A DNA stretch of 5,752 nucleotides, taken from contig JAESQZ010000251.1 of the NCBI GenBank assembly GCA_016764955.1, positions 1 through 5,752 on the forward strand, given 5' to 3'. Below the pieces are notes generated by a model, which saw nothing but the letters and a program-made list of their open reading frames with translations, was not told where the DNA came from and did not search any database. Of the stretch, positions 1 through 5,704 are shown one piece after another; the stretch's first letter is position 1; each line of letters begins with the position of its first letter. This DNA comes from Deltaproteobacteria bacterium. GTDB lineage: Bacteria > Myxococcota > UBA727 > JABDBI01. Both the position numbers and the translations under genes were made by a program.

Positions 1-9
1 GCCACATTT

Positions 10-40
10 CTGGATCCCGGGTCGGTGCCCGGGATGACAA
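10..40 (-). repeat. Dispersed GC-rich palindromic repeat, copy 1 (intergenic)
   Basis: This is a 31-bp element read on the minus strand as TTGTCATCCCGG, a variable centre, then CCGGGATCCAG. It contains a perfect 8-bp stem (ATCCCGGG at 14-21 with CCCGGGAT at 28-35) around the 6-nt loop TCGGTG. The outer arms match those of the copy at 5151-5180, in opposite orientation, while the centre differs. That is the pattern of a mobile or structure-conserved repeat family. No T-tract follows on either strand, so it is a poor candidate for an intrinsic terminator. The family assignment is from memory of similar repeats in proteobacterial genomes. Confidence 0.8.
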
Positions 41-82
41 AACAGCGTCGTTAATTTACGAAATTTAGTTTTCAAAACCCTG

Positions 83-112
83 TTTTCATGGCGTTCTAAC
101 GACGAATTAAAT
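83..112 (+). promoter_or_regulatory. Weak candidate promoter for the NfeD-flotillin operon
   Basis: TTTTCA at 83-88 and TTAAAT at 107-112 are separated by 18 bp. Each matches the sigma-70 consensus at four of six positions. This is the best pair I could find between the repeat and the first start codon at 170, but AT-rich DNA gives such matches easily. The operon should have a promoter in this gap unless it is read from a gene to the left of the window. Confidence 0.2.
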
Positions 113-169
113 CTTGGCGGGAATTGCTGTTGTATTTCGCTTAATTTCGCACTAGATCACACATCAATT

Positions 170-757
170 ATGGAATTCTTCAACAGCCTAGAAACTTTGC
201 CGCCCTTGCTTAAAACCTTTTGGTATATAGCAATTCCGGTGAGTGTTATTTTTCTCTTACAGGCAATTCTGACCTTTGTAGGAGGAGGCGATGGCTGTGA
301 CAACGTCGATATGGATGCTGGTGCAGATGGCGAGCATGGGCATTCCAGCTTTTTCTCGTTAAAAAACCTGACTAATTTCTTGCTTGGATTTAGCTGGGCA
401 GGCATTGCTTTATATAGCAGCATTGCCAGTCCTACTCTGCTAGCAGCCGTCGCTACTCTGGTTGGCCTAGGTTTTGTGTGGATCTTTTTTCTTATTATTA
501 GGCAAATCGAAAAGCTTGCTGAAGACAATAGTTTTAGATTGAGCAGTGTGCTAGGCAGACAAGCAGAAGTCTACTTGCCTATACCTGCAAACAAGCTAAA
601 TAGTGGGAAGGTTTTGATTAGCGTTGGGGGCAGCGTACGTGAATTGCCTGCGATGACTACTGGTGAGTGCATCGCAAACGGTCAGCGTGTCACAGTGGTC
701 GCGTTGGAAGATGGATTATTGATGGTGGAATTGGAAAGAGGTATTTCTCATGGTTGA
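170..757 (+). CDS. NfeD-like membrane protein with C-terminal OB-fold domain
   Basis: This is a 195-residue membrane protein of the NfeD/YuaF/YqiJ type, the usual partner of bacterial flotillins. It has a hydrophobic segment at about residues 17-37 and an Asp-rich linker at 41-58. Two closely spaced hydrophobic segments follow at about 68-87 and 89-110, and then a soluble tail. The tail (about 124-190) has the small beta-barrel pattern of NfeD proteins: a VLGRQAEV strand, a Gly-rich turn near 152-155, and GQRVTVVALEDGLLMVE at the end. In known pairs such as B. subtilis YuaF-YuaG, the partner takes part in membrane-domain organisation. The direct biochemical role of this protein is not known. 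The ATG at 170 is the start that gives a normal N terminus, but I see no good Shine-Dalgarno sequence before it. The 3' end overlaps the flotillin gene by 8 bp, so the two are almost certainly co-transcribed. The family call is confident, but the exact subfamily is not. Confidence 0.85.
   Translation: MEFFNSLETLPPLLKTFWYIAIPVSVIFLLQAILTFVGGGDGCDNVDMDAGADGEHGHSSFFSLKNLTNFLLGFSWAGIALYSSIASPTLLAAVATLVGLGFVWIFFLIIRQIEKLAEDNSFRLSSVLGRQAEVYLPIPANKLNSGKVLISVGGSVRELPAMTTGECIANGQRVTVVALEDGLLMVELERGISHG
737..741 (+). promoter_or_regulatory. Ribosome binding site of the flotillin gene
   Basis: AGAGG lies 8 nt before the ATG at 750, inside the last codons of the upstream NfeD-like gene. It fixes the flotillin start at 750. 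Together with the 8-bp overlap it suggests translational coupling, with ribosomes finishing the first gene next to the start of the second. Confidence 0.7.
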
Positions 758-2237
758 ACTAAATATTTTGGCGCTGGTCGTCGTTTTTGCGGTCGTTCTT
801 TTTGTTACAATTACGGGGCTACTCAGGTGCTACAGGCGCTGCCCTTCTGACAAAATCTTAGTGGTTTATGGTCGAACAGGTGGCACCTCAGCTAAGTGCA
901 TCCAAGGTGGTGGTTCATTTGTATGGCCTGTCATCCAAGATTTTTCTTTCTTAGATTTAAAGCCCTTGTCTATTGAGGCAAACCTACAAAATGCTTTAAG
1001 TCGTCAAAATATCCGTGTTGATGTGCCTTGTCGATTTACGATCGCTATTTCAACCGAGCCGGACACAATGAACACAGCCGCTGAGCGTCTATTGGGCATG
1101 CGCGGTGAGCAGATTCAAGAGCTAGCCAAAGATATTTTGTTTGGCCAGCTGCGTTTGGTTATTGCAACGATGACCATCGAAGAAATCAACTCAGATCGAG
1201 ATAAGTTTTTGGATAATATATCTAAAAACGTCGATACAGAGCTTAAAAAAATAGGGCTCAAATTAATTAACGTTAACGTCACTGACATCAAAGACGAATC
1301 TGGCTATATCGAGGCTTTGGGTAAAGAAGCTGCTGCTAAAGCCATTAACGAAGCTAAAGTCAGTGTGGCTGAGCAAGAAAAAATTGGTGAAATAGGTAAG
1401 GCACTAGCCGACCGTGAAAAAGATACTCAAATCGCCGAAACCAATCGAGATCGTGATGTCAAGATTGCCATCACACAAAAAGACGAAGCCATTGGTCGCG
1501 CTGAGGCTGAACGTGATACACGCGTGAAAACATCTGCAGCCAATGCGATAGCAGTGTCAGGTGAAAACGAAGCTAGAATCGCCATTGCCAAATCTGAGGC
1601 ACTACGAAGAGAACGTGAAGCTGAAGCTTCTCGTACCGCTGTGGCTGCTGAAAACATTCAACAAGCAGGTGCTTTAGAAGAATCCTATTTAGCTGAACAA
1701 AAGGCTGAATCTGCCAGAGCAGAGCGCGATCGCGCAGCCCAACTGGCTAGCATCGTGGTGCCTTCTGAAATCGCCAAGCAAAAAATGATTATTGAGGCAG
1801 AAGCAAAAGCTGAAAACGTCCGAAAACAAGCAGAAGCTGAAGCTGATGCTATCTATATGAAGATGGAAGCCGAAGCAAAAGGCTTACATGAGATTTTGAC
1901 CAAGCAGGCCGCTGGGTACAAAGAAGTCGTGGCTGCAGCAGGTGGTGATCCGACTGAGGCATTTAGGTTATTGCTCATCGAGAAGCTACCTGAATTAGTA
2001 CGTACCCAGGTAGAAGCAGTCAAAAATATTAAGATCGACAAAGTTACCGTTTGGGACGGCGGCAACAACGCCAATGGCAATGGCTCAACGGCTAACTTTG
2101 TGGCAGGCATGATGAAATCAGTCCCGCCATTGAACGACCTATTCAACATGGCTGGTTTGGATTTGCCGGATTATCTCAAGAGCAATAAACCTGAAAAGAA
2201 AGAGTTAGAGCTGCCTAACCAAGCTTCGTTGGAATAA
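750..2237 (+). CDS. Flotillin (FloT/YuaG/YqiK type, SPFH/PHB domain protein)
   Basis: This 495-residue flotillin is close to the usual length of bacterial FloT proteins (about 500). It has one N-terminal membrane anchor (about residues 5-25), followed by Cys27 and Cys31. An SPFH/PHB domain covers about 32-190, with GRTGG at 41-45, IQGGGSFVWP at 51-60 and a LINVNVTDI strand at 172-180. A long Ala/Glu/Lys/Arg-rich coiled coil runs from about 190 to 390 with repeated EAEA and AEAEA blocks, including GLHEILTKQAAGY at 378-390. A Gly/Asn-rich stretch (437-446) leads to a short hydrophobic tail with NDLFNMAGLDLPDYL. Flotillins oligomerise through the coiled coil and scaffold ordered lipid domains that gather signalling and transport proteins. 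The gene follows its NfeD-like partner with an 8-bp overlap. It ends 7 bp from a convergent gene, so a terminator would have to lie inside that neighbour. I saw no convincing one. Confidence 0.95.
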   Translation: MVELNILALVVVFAVVLFVTITGLLRCYRRCPSDKILVVYGRTGGTSAKCIQGGGSFVWPVIQDFSFLDLKPLSIEANLQNALSRQNIRVDVPCRFTIAISTEPDTMNTAAERLLGMRGEQIQELAKDILFGQLRLVIATMTIEEINSDRDKFLDNISKNVDTELKKIGLKLINVNVTDIKDESGYIEALGKEAAAKAINEAKVSVAEQEKIGEIGKALADREKDTQIAETNRDRDVKIAITQKDEAIGRAEAERDTRVKTSAANAIAVSGENEARIAIAKSEALRREREAEASRTAVAAENIQQAGALEESYLAEQKAESARAERDRAAQLASIVVPSEIAKQKMIIEAEAKAENVRKQAEAEADAIYMKMEAEAKGLHEILTKQAAGYKEVVAAAGGDPTEAFRLLLIEKLPELVRTQVEAVKNIKIDKVTVWDGGNNANGNGSTANFVAGMMKSVPPLNDLFNMAGLDLPDYLKSNKPEKKELELPNQASLE

Positions 2238-2244
2238 GAACGGA

Positions 2245-2781
2245 TTACTTAGATGCCGCAAGAGGCAAGGCGACTGAACTAGAGCCACTAGCAGCGCCCT
2301 GCCCTGCAGCGGGCCTCGACCAAAAGGCAACTCCGTTAGTTCCAATTTCAAGATTATCTATGTCTGTATCTGGATTGGGCACAGTAATCACTAGATTTAC
2401 GCGCTGCTCAAGCGGCCCAATAGCAGCAAAACCCAAAGTAGAGTTCGACGGATTCACGAAGCTAGCTCGACGCCGCTGGGCATCTCCGCCACCCGTAACC
2501 TGGATCAAAAATTCTTCTTGGCCCGACTCTCCAGAACTTACTTCAAACCTATACTCCACTGCAGAATTACGCTGATTGAAGATTTGAATACGAGCCTGCT
2601 CACCTCTTAAAACAGTAATCGTTCCTGTTACCCCAATAACCCTTACTCGGATGCTGACAGTTGTATCAAACTCAACAAAGTGCCCAACCATTTGATGAGG
2701 TTCAATATTTAAATTAACTTGAACCGCTAAAGAAAACGGAACATAAGCAACCAAAGCAAATAAAAAAGTCCTGCAAATCAT
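2245..2781 (-). CDS. Small exported protein of unknown function
   Basis: I do not recognise the family. The gene encodes 178 residues from the ATG at 2781. A TTG two codons upstream (2787) is possible but adds only two residues. Residues 1-19 look like a Sec signal peptide: an early Arg, a hydrophobic core FLFALVAYV, and S-L-A before the likely cut ahead of VQVNLNIE. There is no lipobox Cys at the cleavage site. The mature part is rich in alternating hydrophobic/polar stretches (SIRVRVIG, TGTITVL, NLVITVPNP) typical of a beta-sandwich, with no Cys. A basic RRR sits near residues 103-105, and the tail is low-complexity Gly/Ser/Ala-rich. This suggests a periplasmic or secreted beta-rich protein. 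The gene lies 55 bp downstream of the phosphoribosyltransferase gene and converges on the flotillin gene. The reading frame and signal peptide are convincing, but the function is open. Confidence 0.75.
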   Translation of the reverse strand: MICRTFLFALVAYVPFSLAVQVNLNIEPHQMVGHFVEFDTTVSIRVRVIGVTGTITVLRGEQARIQIFNQRNSAVEYRFEVSSGESGQEEFLIQVTGGGDAQRRRASFVNPSNSTLGFAAIGPLEQRVNLVITVPNPDTDIDNLEIGTNGVAFWSRPAAGQGAASGSSSVALPLAASK

Positions 2782-2798
2782 AAACAATTAAACATCTG

Positions 2799-2825
2799 AC
2801 TATATTATTTTATTTCAATTTTCAA
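2799..2825 (-). promoter_or_regulatory. Possible promoter for the small exported protein
   Basis: On the minus strand TTGAAA (2825-2820) and TATAGT (2804-2799) each match the sigma-70 consensus at five of six positions. The 15-bp spacer is shorter than the ideal 17. Transcription would start near 2792, leaving only about 10 nt before the ATG at 2781, so the message would be nearly leaderless. The surrounding DNA is very AT-rich, which makes chance matches likely. Confidence 0.3.
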
Positions 2826-2836
2826 TACGGGCCATA

Positions 2837-3433
2837 TTAGCTCAAAGCCTCTATTACTTGCTCGTCAGTCACCTGATCGAACTCAGCATAAAATTGCCCA
2901 ACAGCTTGAAATAACTCTGGCTCTGAAAGGCAAATGATTTCATCAGCCATCGCTCGGATCTCACTCACACTCTCAGACGACCCAACTGGCGATGCCACTA
3001 TAATTTTTGCTGGGTTTTCAGCTCGAATTGACTGAACAGCCGCTTTGACAGTCCAACCTGTTGCGATGCCGTCGTCCACAATAATCACAATTCGATTAGT
3101 GGCTGAAATTCGTGACCGCACAGCTGTATAAGATTTTCTGCGTTCCTGAAGAGTCTTGAGCTGAGCTTCAGCTTCGGCCTGATCATACTCACCTGCTTCA
3201 GCATATATATGACCTTGCTCATCAATGGCCCCAACAGCGTATTCTGGATTCTCTGGATGCCCCAATTTGTGAACTAAAACGACATCGATATCTGCTTGCA
3301 AGCTATCAGCAATATGGCGGGCCATGGGCACTGCTCCACGCGGGATGCCTAGAACAAGAGCATTTTGGCCAGCATAAGATTTAAGCTGTTTGGCAAGCAT
3401 TTTTGCGGCTTCAAGGCGGTTTTGGAAAATCAT
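2837..3433 (-). CDS. Predicted phosphoribosyltransferase (COG1926 type)
   Basis: This is a 198-residue type I phosphoribosyltransferase-fold protein. The diagnostic PRPP-binding loop, IVIIVDDGIATGWT, lies at residues 115-128: hydrophobic strand, two acidic residues, then the Gly-Thr/Ala-Gly turn. Other hallmarks of this family are LGIPRGAVPMA at 28-38, VHKLGHPENPEYAVGAI at 54-70, ICLSEPELFQAVGQFY at 167-182 and DQVTDEQV at 186-193. The region between 80 and 110 is a charged helix that often differs between members. The fold transfers or releases a phosphoribosyl group using PRPP, but the substrate of this family is not established. It is slightly shorter than typical members (about 210-220 as I recall), without loss of a core motif. 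The ATG at 3433 starts right at the conserved N terminus. The Shine-Dalgarno sequence is poor: GAGAG sits almost against the ATG. It probably acts in the cytoplasm. Confidence 0.9.
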   Translation of the reverse strand: MIFQNRLEAAKMLAKQLKSYAGQNALVLGIPRGAVPMARHIADSLQADIDVVLVHKLGHPENPEYAVGAIDEQGHIYAEAGEYDQAEAEAQLKTLQERRKSYTAVRSRISATNRIVIIVDDGIATGWTVKAAVQSIRAENPAKIIVASPVGSSESVSEIRAMADEIICLSEPELFQAVGQFYAEFDQVTDEQVIEALS

Positions 3434-3483
3434 GCTCTCAGCTTAACTCATCTGAATTCTATACATGGCAGCTAAATTGGTAT

Positions 3484-3495
3484 ATACTGGAGTAT
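3484..3495. repeat. Small palindrome between fumC and the phosphoribosyltransferase gene
   Basis: ATACT-GG-AGTAT is a perfect 5-bp inverted repeat with a 2-bp centre, in the 101-bp gap between the fumC stop and the next start codon at 3433. It lies about 50 bp before that start, where an operator could sit. No clear sigma-70 promoter accompanies it on either strand. Short palindromes like this also occur by chance in AT-rich DNA. Confidence 0.25.
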
Positions 3496-3534
3496 CATTA
3501 AAGAATTGATGCGGGAGTGGTTATTAAAAAAACT

Positions 3535-4914
3535 CTAAACCATCTTTTCAGCTCTAACTCGATCGTCAAACTCTTCAGCTGTCATCAAGTTCATCGCAAG
3601 TACAGCTTCTTTAAGCGTTGTGCCTTCGGCATGGGCTTTTTTGGCAACTTTGGCTGCTTGGTCATAGCCAATATAAGGCGTCAAAGCGGTCACCAGCATC
3701 AAAGAGCGATTTTTGAATTCAGCAATGCGATCTAAATTCGGCTTCATGCCAGCCAAGCAATTAGACTCAAAGCTCACACAAGTATCTGATAATAATTTTA
3801 TCGACTGCAGCACATTAAAAATTATCACAGGTTTAAAAACATTGAGTTCAAAGTTGCCCTGGCTGCCGGCTGTCATCACAGCCATATTGTTACCCATGAC
3901 TTGACAGCACACCATGGTCATCGCTTCAGACTGCGTTGGGTTTACTTTGCCTGGCATAATGGACGAGCCTGGCTCGTTCTCAGGGATCTCGATTTCGCCT
4001 AAGCCACCTCGAGGGCCGCTGGCCATCCAGCGAACATCGTTGGCCATCTTCATAAATGCGCATGCCAAAGTGCTTAACAAACCAGATAGCGAAACCAAAG
4101 CATCATGCGCAGCCATGGCTGCAAACTTATTAGGCGCCGTCACAAACGCGTAGCCTGTGACTTTTTTTAGACGCTCAGCGATTTTTTTGGCATATTCTGG
4201 GTGAGCGTTTAAACCCGTTCCAACGGCTGTACCGCCGGCTGCGAGTTCACAAATCTGCGGGCTAAAATCTCTAATGGCCTTCTCGGCTGCCTCGACTTGA
4301 GCCAACCAGCCACCAATTTCTTGGCCTAAAGTCACAGGCGTTGCATCTTGCAAGTGCGTTCGGCCCATTTTAACGACGTCTTTATATTCTTTGGCTTTCT
4401 TCTCAAGCGTATGATTAAGTCGCTTAAGCGCTGGAAACAGCTGTTCATGCAAGGCTAAAACACTTGCCACATGCATGGCCGTTGGGAAACTATCGTTGGT
4501 ACTTTGGCCTTTATTCACGTGGTCATTCGGATGCACTGGCTTCTTGCTGCCACGCTCACCGCCAGCTATCTCGATTGCTCGATTAGATATAACCTCGTTT
4601 AAATTCATATTCGTTTGAGTACCCGAGCCAGTTTGCCAAACAGCTAATGGGAATTGGTCTACATGCTTGCCATCACAGATTTCTTGGGCTGCTTTTTGAA
4701 CGAGATCAGCAATCTCGGGCGATATCTGCCCAAGCTCGCTGTTAACATAGGCTGCTGCTTGCTTTACAAGCGCATAGGCCTTGATGAATTCGGGCGGCAT
4801 TTTTTCTGAGCCAATTTTGAAATTTTGCATGCTTCGTTGGGTTTGAGCACCCCAATAAGCCTCACTTGGGACTTTAATTTCGCCAAAGCTATCTGTTTCA
4901 ACGCGTGTACTCAT
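3535..4914 (-). CDS. fumC: Class II fumarate hydratase
   Basis: This 459-residue class II (iron-independent) fumarase catalyses reversible hydration of fumarate to L-malate in the TCA cycle, as a cytoplasmic homotetramer. The superfamily signature GSSIMPGKVN is at residues 316-325, with the catalytic Ser at 318. TGSGTQTNMN is at 95-104. NDHVNKGQSTND is at 130-141, and GRTHLQDATP at 184-193 carries the active-site His187. The N terminus (RVETDSFGEIKVP, then YWGAQTQRS) and the C-terminal domain (LVTALTPYIGYDQAAKVAK, then TLKEA) are complete, and the length matches E. coli FumC. Aspartase and argininosuccinate lyase share the fold, but the HPNDHVN block and overall sequence favour fumarase. The start at 4914 is supported by AGAAAG 6-7 nt upstream. 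The gene is divergent from the CYTH gene with an 18-bp gap, so its promoter must lie within the CYTH coding region. Seven T residues follow the stop without a convincing hairpin. Confidence 0.97.
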   Translation of the reverse strand: MSTRVETDSFGEIKVPSEAYWGAQTQRSMQNFKIGSEKMPPEFIKAYALVKQAAAYVNSELGQISPEIADLVQKAAQEICDGKHVDQFPLAVWQTGSGTQTNMNLNEVISNRAIEIAGGERGSKKPVHPNDHVNKGQSTNDSFPTAMHVASVLALHEQLFPALKRLNHTLEKKAKEYKDVVKMGRTHLQDATPVTLGQEIGGWLAQVEAAEKAIRDFSPQICELAAGGTAVGTGLNAHPEYAKKIAERLKKVTGYAFVTAPNKFAAMAAHDALVSLSGLLSTLACAFMKMANDVRWMASGPRGGLGEIEIPENEPGSSIMPGKVNPTQSEAMTMVCCQVMGNNMAVMTAGSQGNFELNVFKPVIIFNVLQSIKLLSDTCVSFESNCLAGMKPNLDRIAEFKNRSLMLVTALTPYIGYDQAAKVAKKAHAEGTTLKEAVLAMNLMTAEEFDDRVRAEKMV

Positions 4915-4929
4915 GCTAGGCTTTCTAGC
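4915..4929. repeat. Inverted repeat filling the fumC-CYTH divergent gap
   Basis: GCTAG (4915-4919) pairs with CTAGC (4925-4929) around the 5-nt loop GCTTT. The 15-bp hairpin takes up most of the 18-bp space between the two divergent start codons. In the fumC message, the AGAAAG ribosome-binding sequence would lie in the loop and the edge of one arm. In the CYTH message it would sit just before the ATG. The stem is short, so folding in the cell is uncertain. Confidence 0.4.
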
Positions 4930-4932
4930 ACT

Positions 4933-5637
4933 ATGATTAAAGAAGTTGAACTCAAATATCGCTTACCCAACAAAAGCAGCTATGAACATTTTTTGAGCAG
5001 CTTCAAGGGCAAGCATGTTGTTGAGAACCAAACTAACTATTTTTTCGACACGCCTGACTTAAAACTTAAAAAAGAGCATATTTTTGTGCGACTTCGTAAA
5101 GTGGGCAATACTCATATAATTACCTGCAAGGCGAAACCTCTGGGTGGGAATTGTCATCCCGGCCTTGAGCCGGGATCCAGCACAAACTTAATCTCCATTC
5201 ACGACGAGTGGGAACATTATGTCGACACCGAAGTCGCCAACACGTTTTTACATGTAAAGCTAGATGCTACTGATTATTTACGTGCCTGGTTTCAAAAAGA
5301 GTCTGCTGAACAAGAAAAAACAAGGCTATCTTTGTTAAAGCGCATTCAAGCCATTACAACAGAACCTCTAGGCTTAGTCGGTTCTTTTACAAACACTCGA
5401 ACTCGAATCCCCTACAAAATTGGTAAGCATAAACTAGACTTTGAAGTCGATGCGACAAACTTTGGCAATAAACGAGTCGATTATGAAGTAGAGCTTGAGC
5501 TACCCAAAACACTTGACCCAAAACAAGCCCAATCTGAATTAAGCAAGCTGTTTGAAACCCTTAAGCTTGAAACAAGTAAATCTACCGGGAAAGCTGAACG
5601 GTTTTTTGCTTTAAGTCTTAATCAACCAGTTGCTTGA
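4933..5637 (+). CDS. CYTH-domain triphosphate tunnel metalloenzyme with in-frame repeat insertion
   Basis: This 234-residue CYTH protein starts at the ATG at 4933, which gives the family's N-terminal ExExK motif (E4-V-E6-L-K8). Other tunnel residues follow in order: TNYFFDTPD at 34-42, FVRLR at 51-55, TCKAK at 64-68 and DEWE at 91-94. NTRTRIPY is at 154-161, LDFEVD at 168-173, YEVELEL at 184-190 and KAERFF at 220-225. Such enzymes form an eight-stranded beta tunnel that binds a triphosphate with divalent metal. Known members hydrolyse tripolyphosphate or thiamine triphosphate, or make cAMP. The order and spacing of motifs reminds me of plant TTM3-type tripolyphosphatases, so I favour hydrolase over adenylate cyclase. 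No CHAD domain is attached. Residues 73-83 are encoded by a palindromic repeat and fall in the loop between TCKAK and DEWE, so activity may be kept. The Shine-Dalgarno sequence is weak. An upstream in-frame ATG at 4825 would overlap fumC and lacks family similarity. Confidence 0.88.
   Translation: MIKEVELKYRLPNKSSYEHFLSSFKGKHVVENQTNYFFDTPDLKLKKEHIFVRLRKVGNTHIITCKAKPLGGNCHPGLEPGSSTNLISIHDEWEHYVDTEVANTFLHVKLDATDYLRAWFQKESAEQEKTRLSLLKRIQAITTEPLGLVGSFTNTRTRIPYKIGKHKLDFEVDATNFGNKRVDYEVELELPKTLDPKQAQSELSKLFETLKLETSKSTGKAERFFALSLNQPVA
5151..5180 (+). repeat. Dispersed GC-rich palindromic repeat, copy 2 (inside the CYTH gene)
   Basis: This 30-bp element begins TTGTCATCCCGG and ends CCGGGATCCAG, with a perfect 8-bp stem (ATCCCGGC/GCCGGGAT) around the loop CTTGA. 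The arms match copy 1 at 10-40, in reverse orientation. Within the CYTH frame it reads CHPGLEPGSS, continuing the ORF without a stop. A second stop-free forward frame would read VIPALSRDP, and the third contains TGA. The host protein's conserved motifs continue on either side, which supports insertion into an ancestral gene over shared ancestry of this segment. Confidence 0.85.
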
Positions 5638-5664
5638 GTGCAAATACTCATAGGGAATAAAGCT

Positions 5665-5692
5665 AACGCTTTCGATTGTTATTCGAAACGTT
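5665..5692. repeat. Bulged inverted repeat downstream of the CYTH gene
   Basis: AACG-C-TTTCGA (5665-5675) pairs with TCGAAA-CGTT (5683-5692) as ten base pairs with one bulged C and a 7-nt loop. It begins 28 bp after the CYTH stop, where a terminator could be, but no T-run follows on the plus strand. It also overlaps the -35 element of a candidate rightward promoter, so an operator role is equally possible. Confidence 0.4.
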
Positions 5693-5704
5693 GAGATATA
5701 TTAT
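5676..5704 (+). promoter_or_regulatory. Candidate rightward sigma-70 promoter at the right edge
   Basis: TTGTTA (5676-5681) and TATTAT (5699-5704) are separated by exactly 17 bp and match consensus at four and five of six positions. This is the best-spaced promoter-like pair in the window. It would drive a gene starting beyond 5752, since no start codon with a long frame is visible in the remaining 48 bp. The region is AT-rich, so the call stays tentative. Confidence 0.4.

Noticed and set aside
46..104. Inverted repeat CGTCGTT (46-52) / AACGACG (98-104) upstream of the NfeD-like gene.
   Set aside because: The arms are short and 45 bp apart with nothing to support pairing, so it is probably chance.
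1320..1920. Repeated GAAGCTGAAGCT-like tracts in the flotillin gene as a DNA repeat.
   Set aside because: They are explained by Ala/Glu-rich heptads of the flotillin coiled coil and are not a separate DNA element.
2782..2787. TTG start at 2787 for the exported protein.
   Set aside because: It adds only two residues, and the ATG at 2781 gives an equally good signal peptide with a commoner start codon. It cannot be excluded.
3526..3532. T-run (minus strand) just after the fumC stop as an intrinsic terminator.
   Set aside because: I could find no stable GC-rich hairpin immediately before it, only a weak AT-rich pairing with a bulge.
3509..3538. Tiny plus-strand ORF of nine codons (MREWLLKKL) between fumC and the phosphoribosyltransferase gene.
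   Set aside because: It is too short to judge, has no convincing ribosome site or promoter, and overlaps the fumC stop on the opposite strand.
4825..4932. N-terminal extension of the CYTH gene from an ATG at 4825.
   Set aside because: The extra 36 residues run antisense through the fumC 5' end and do not resemble CYTH proteins. The ExExK motif starts right after the ATG at 4933.
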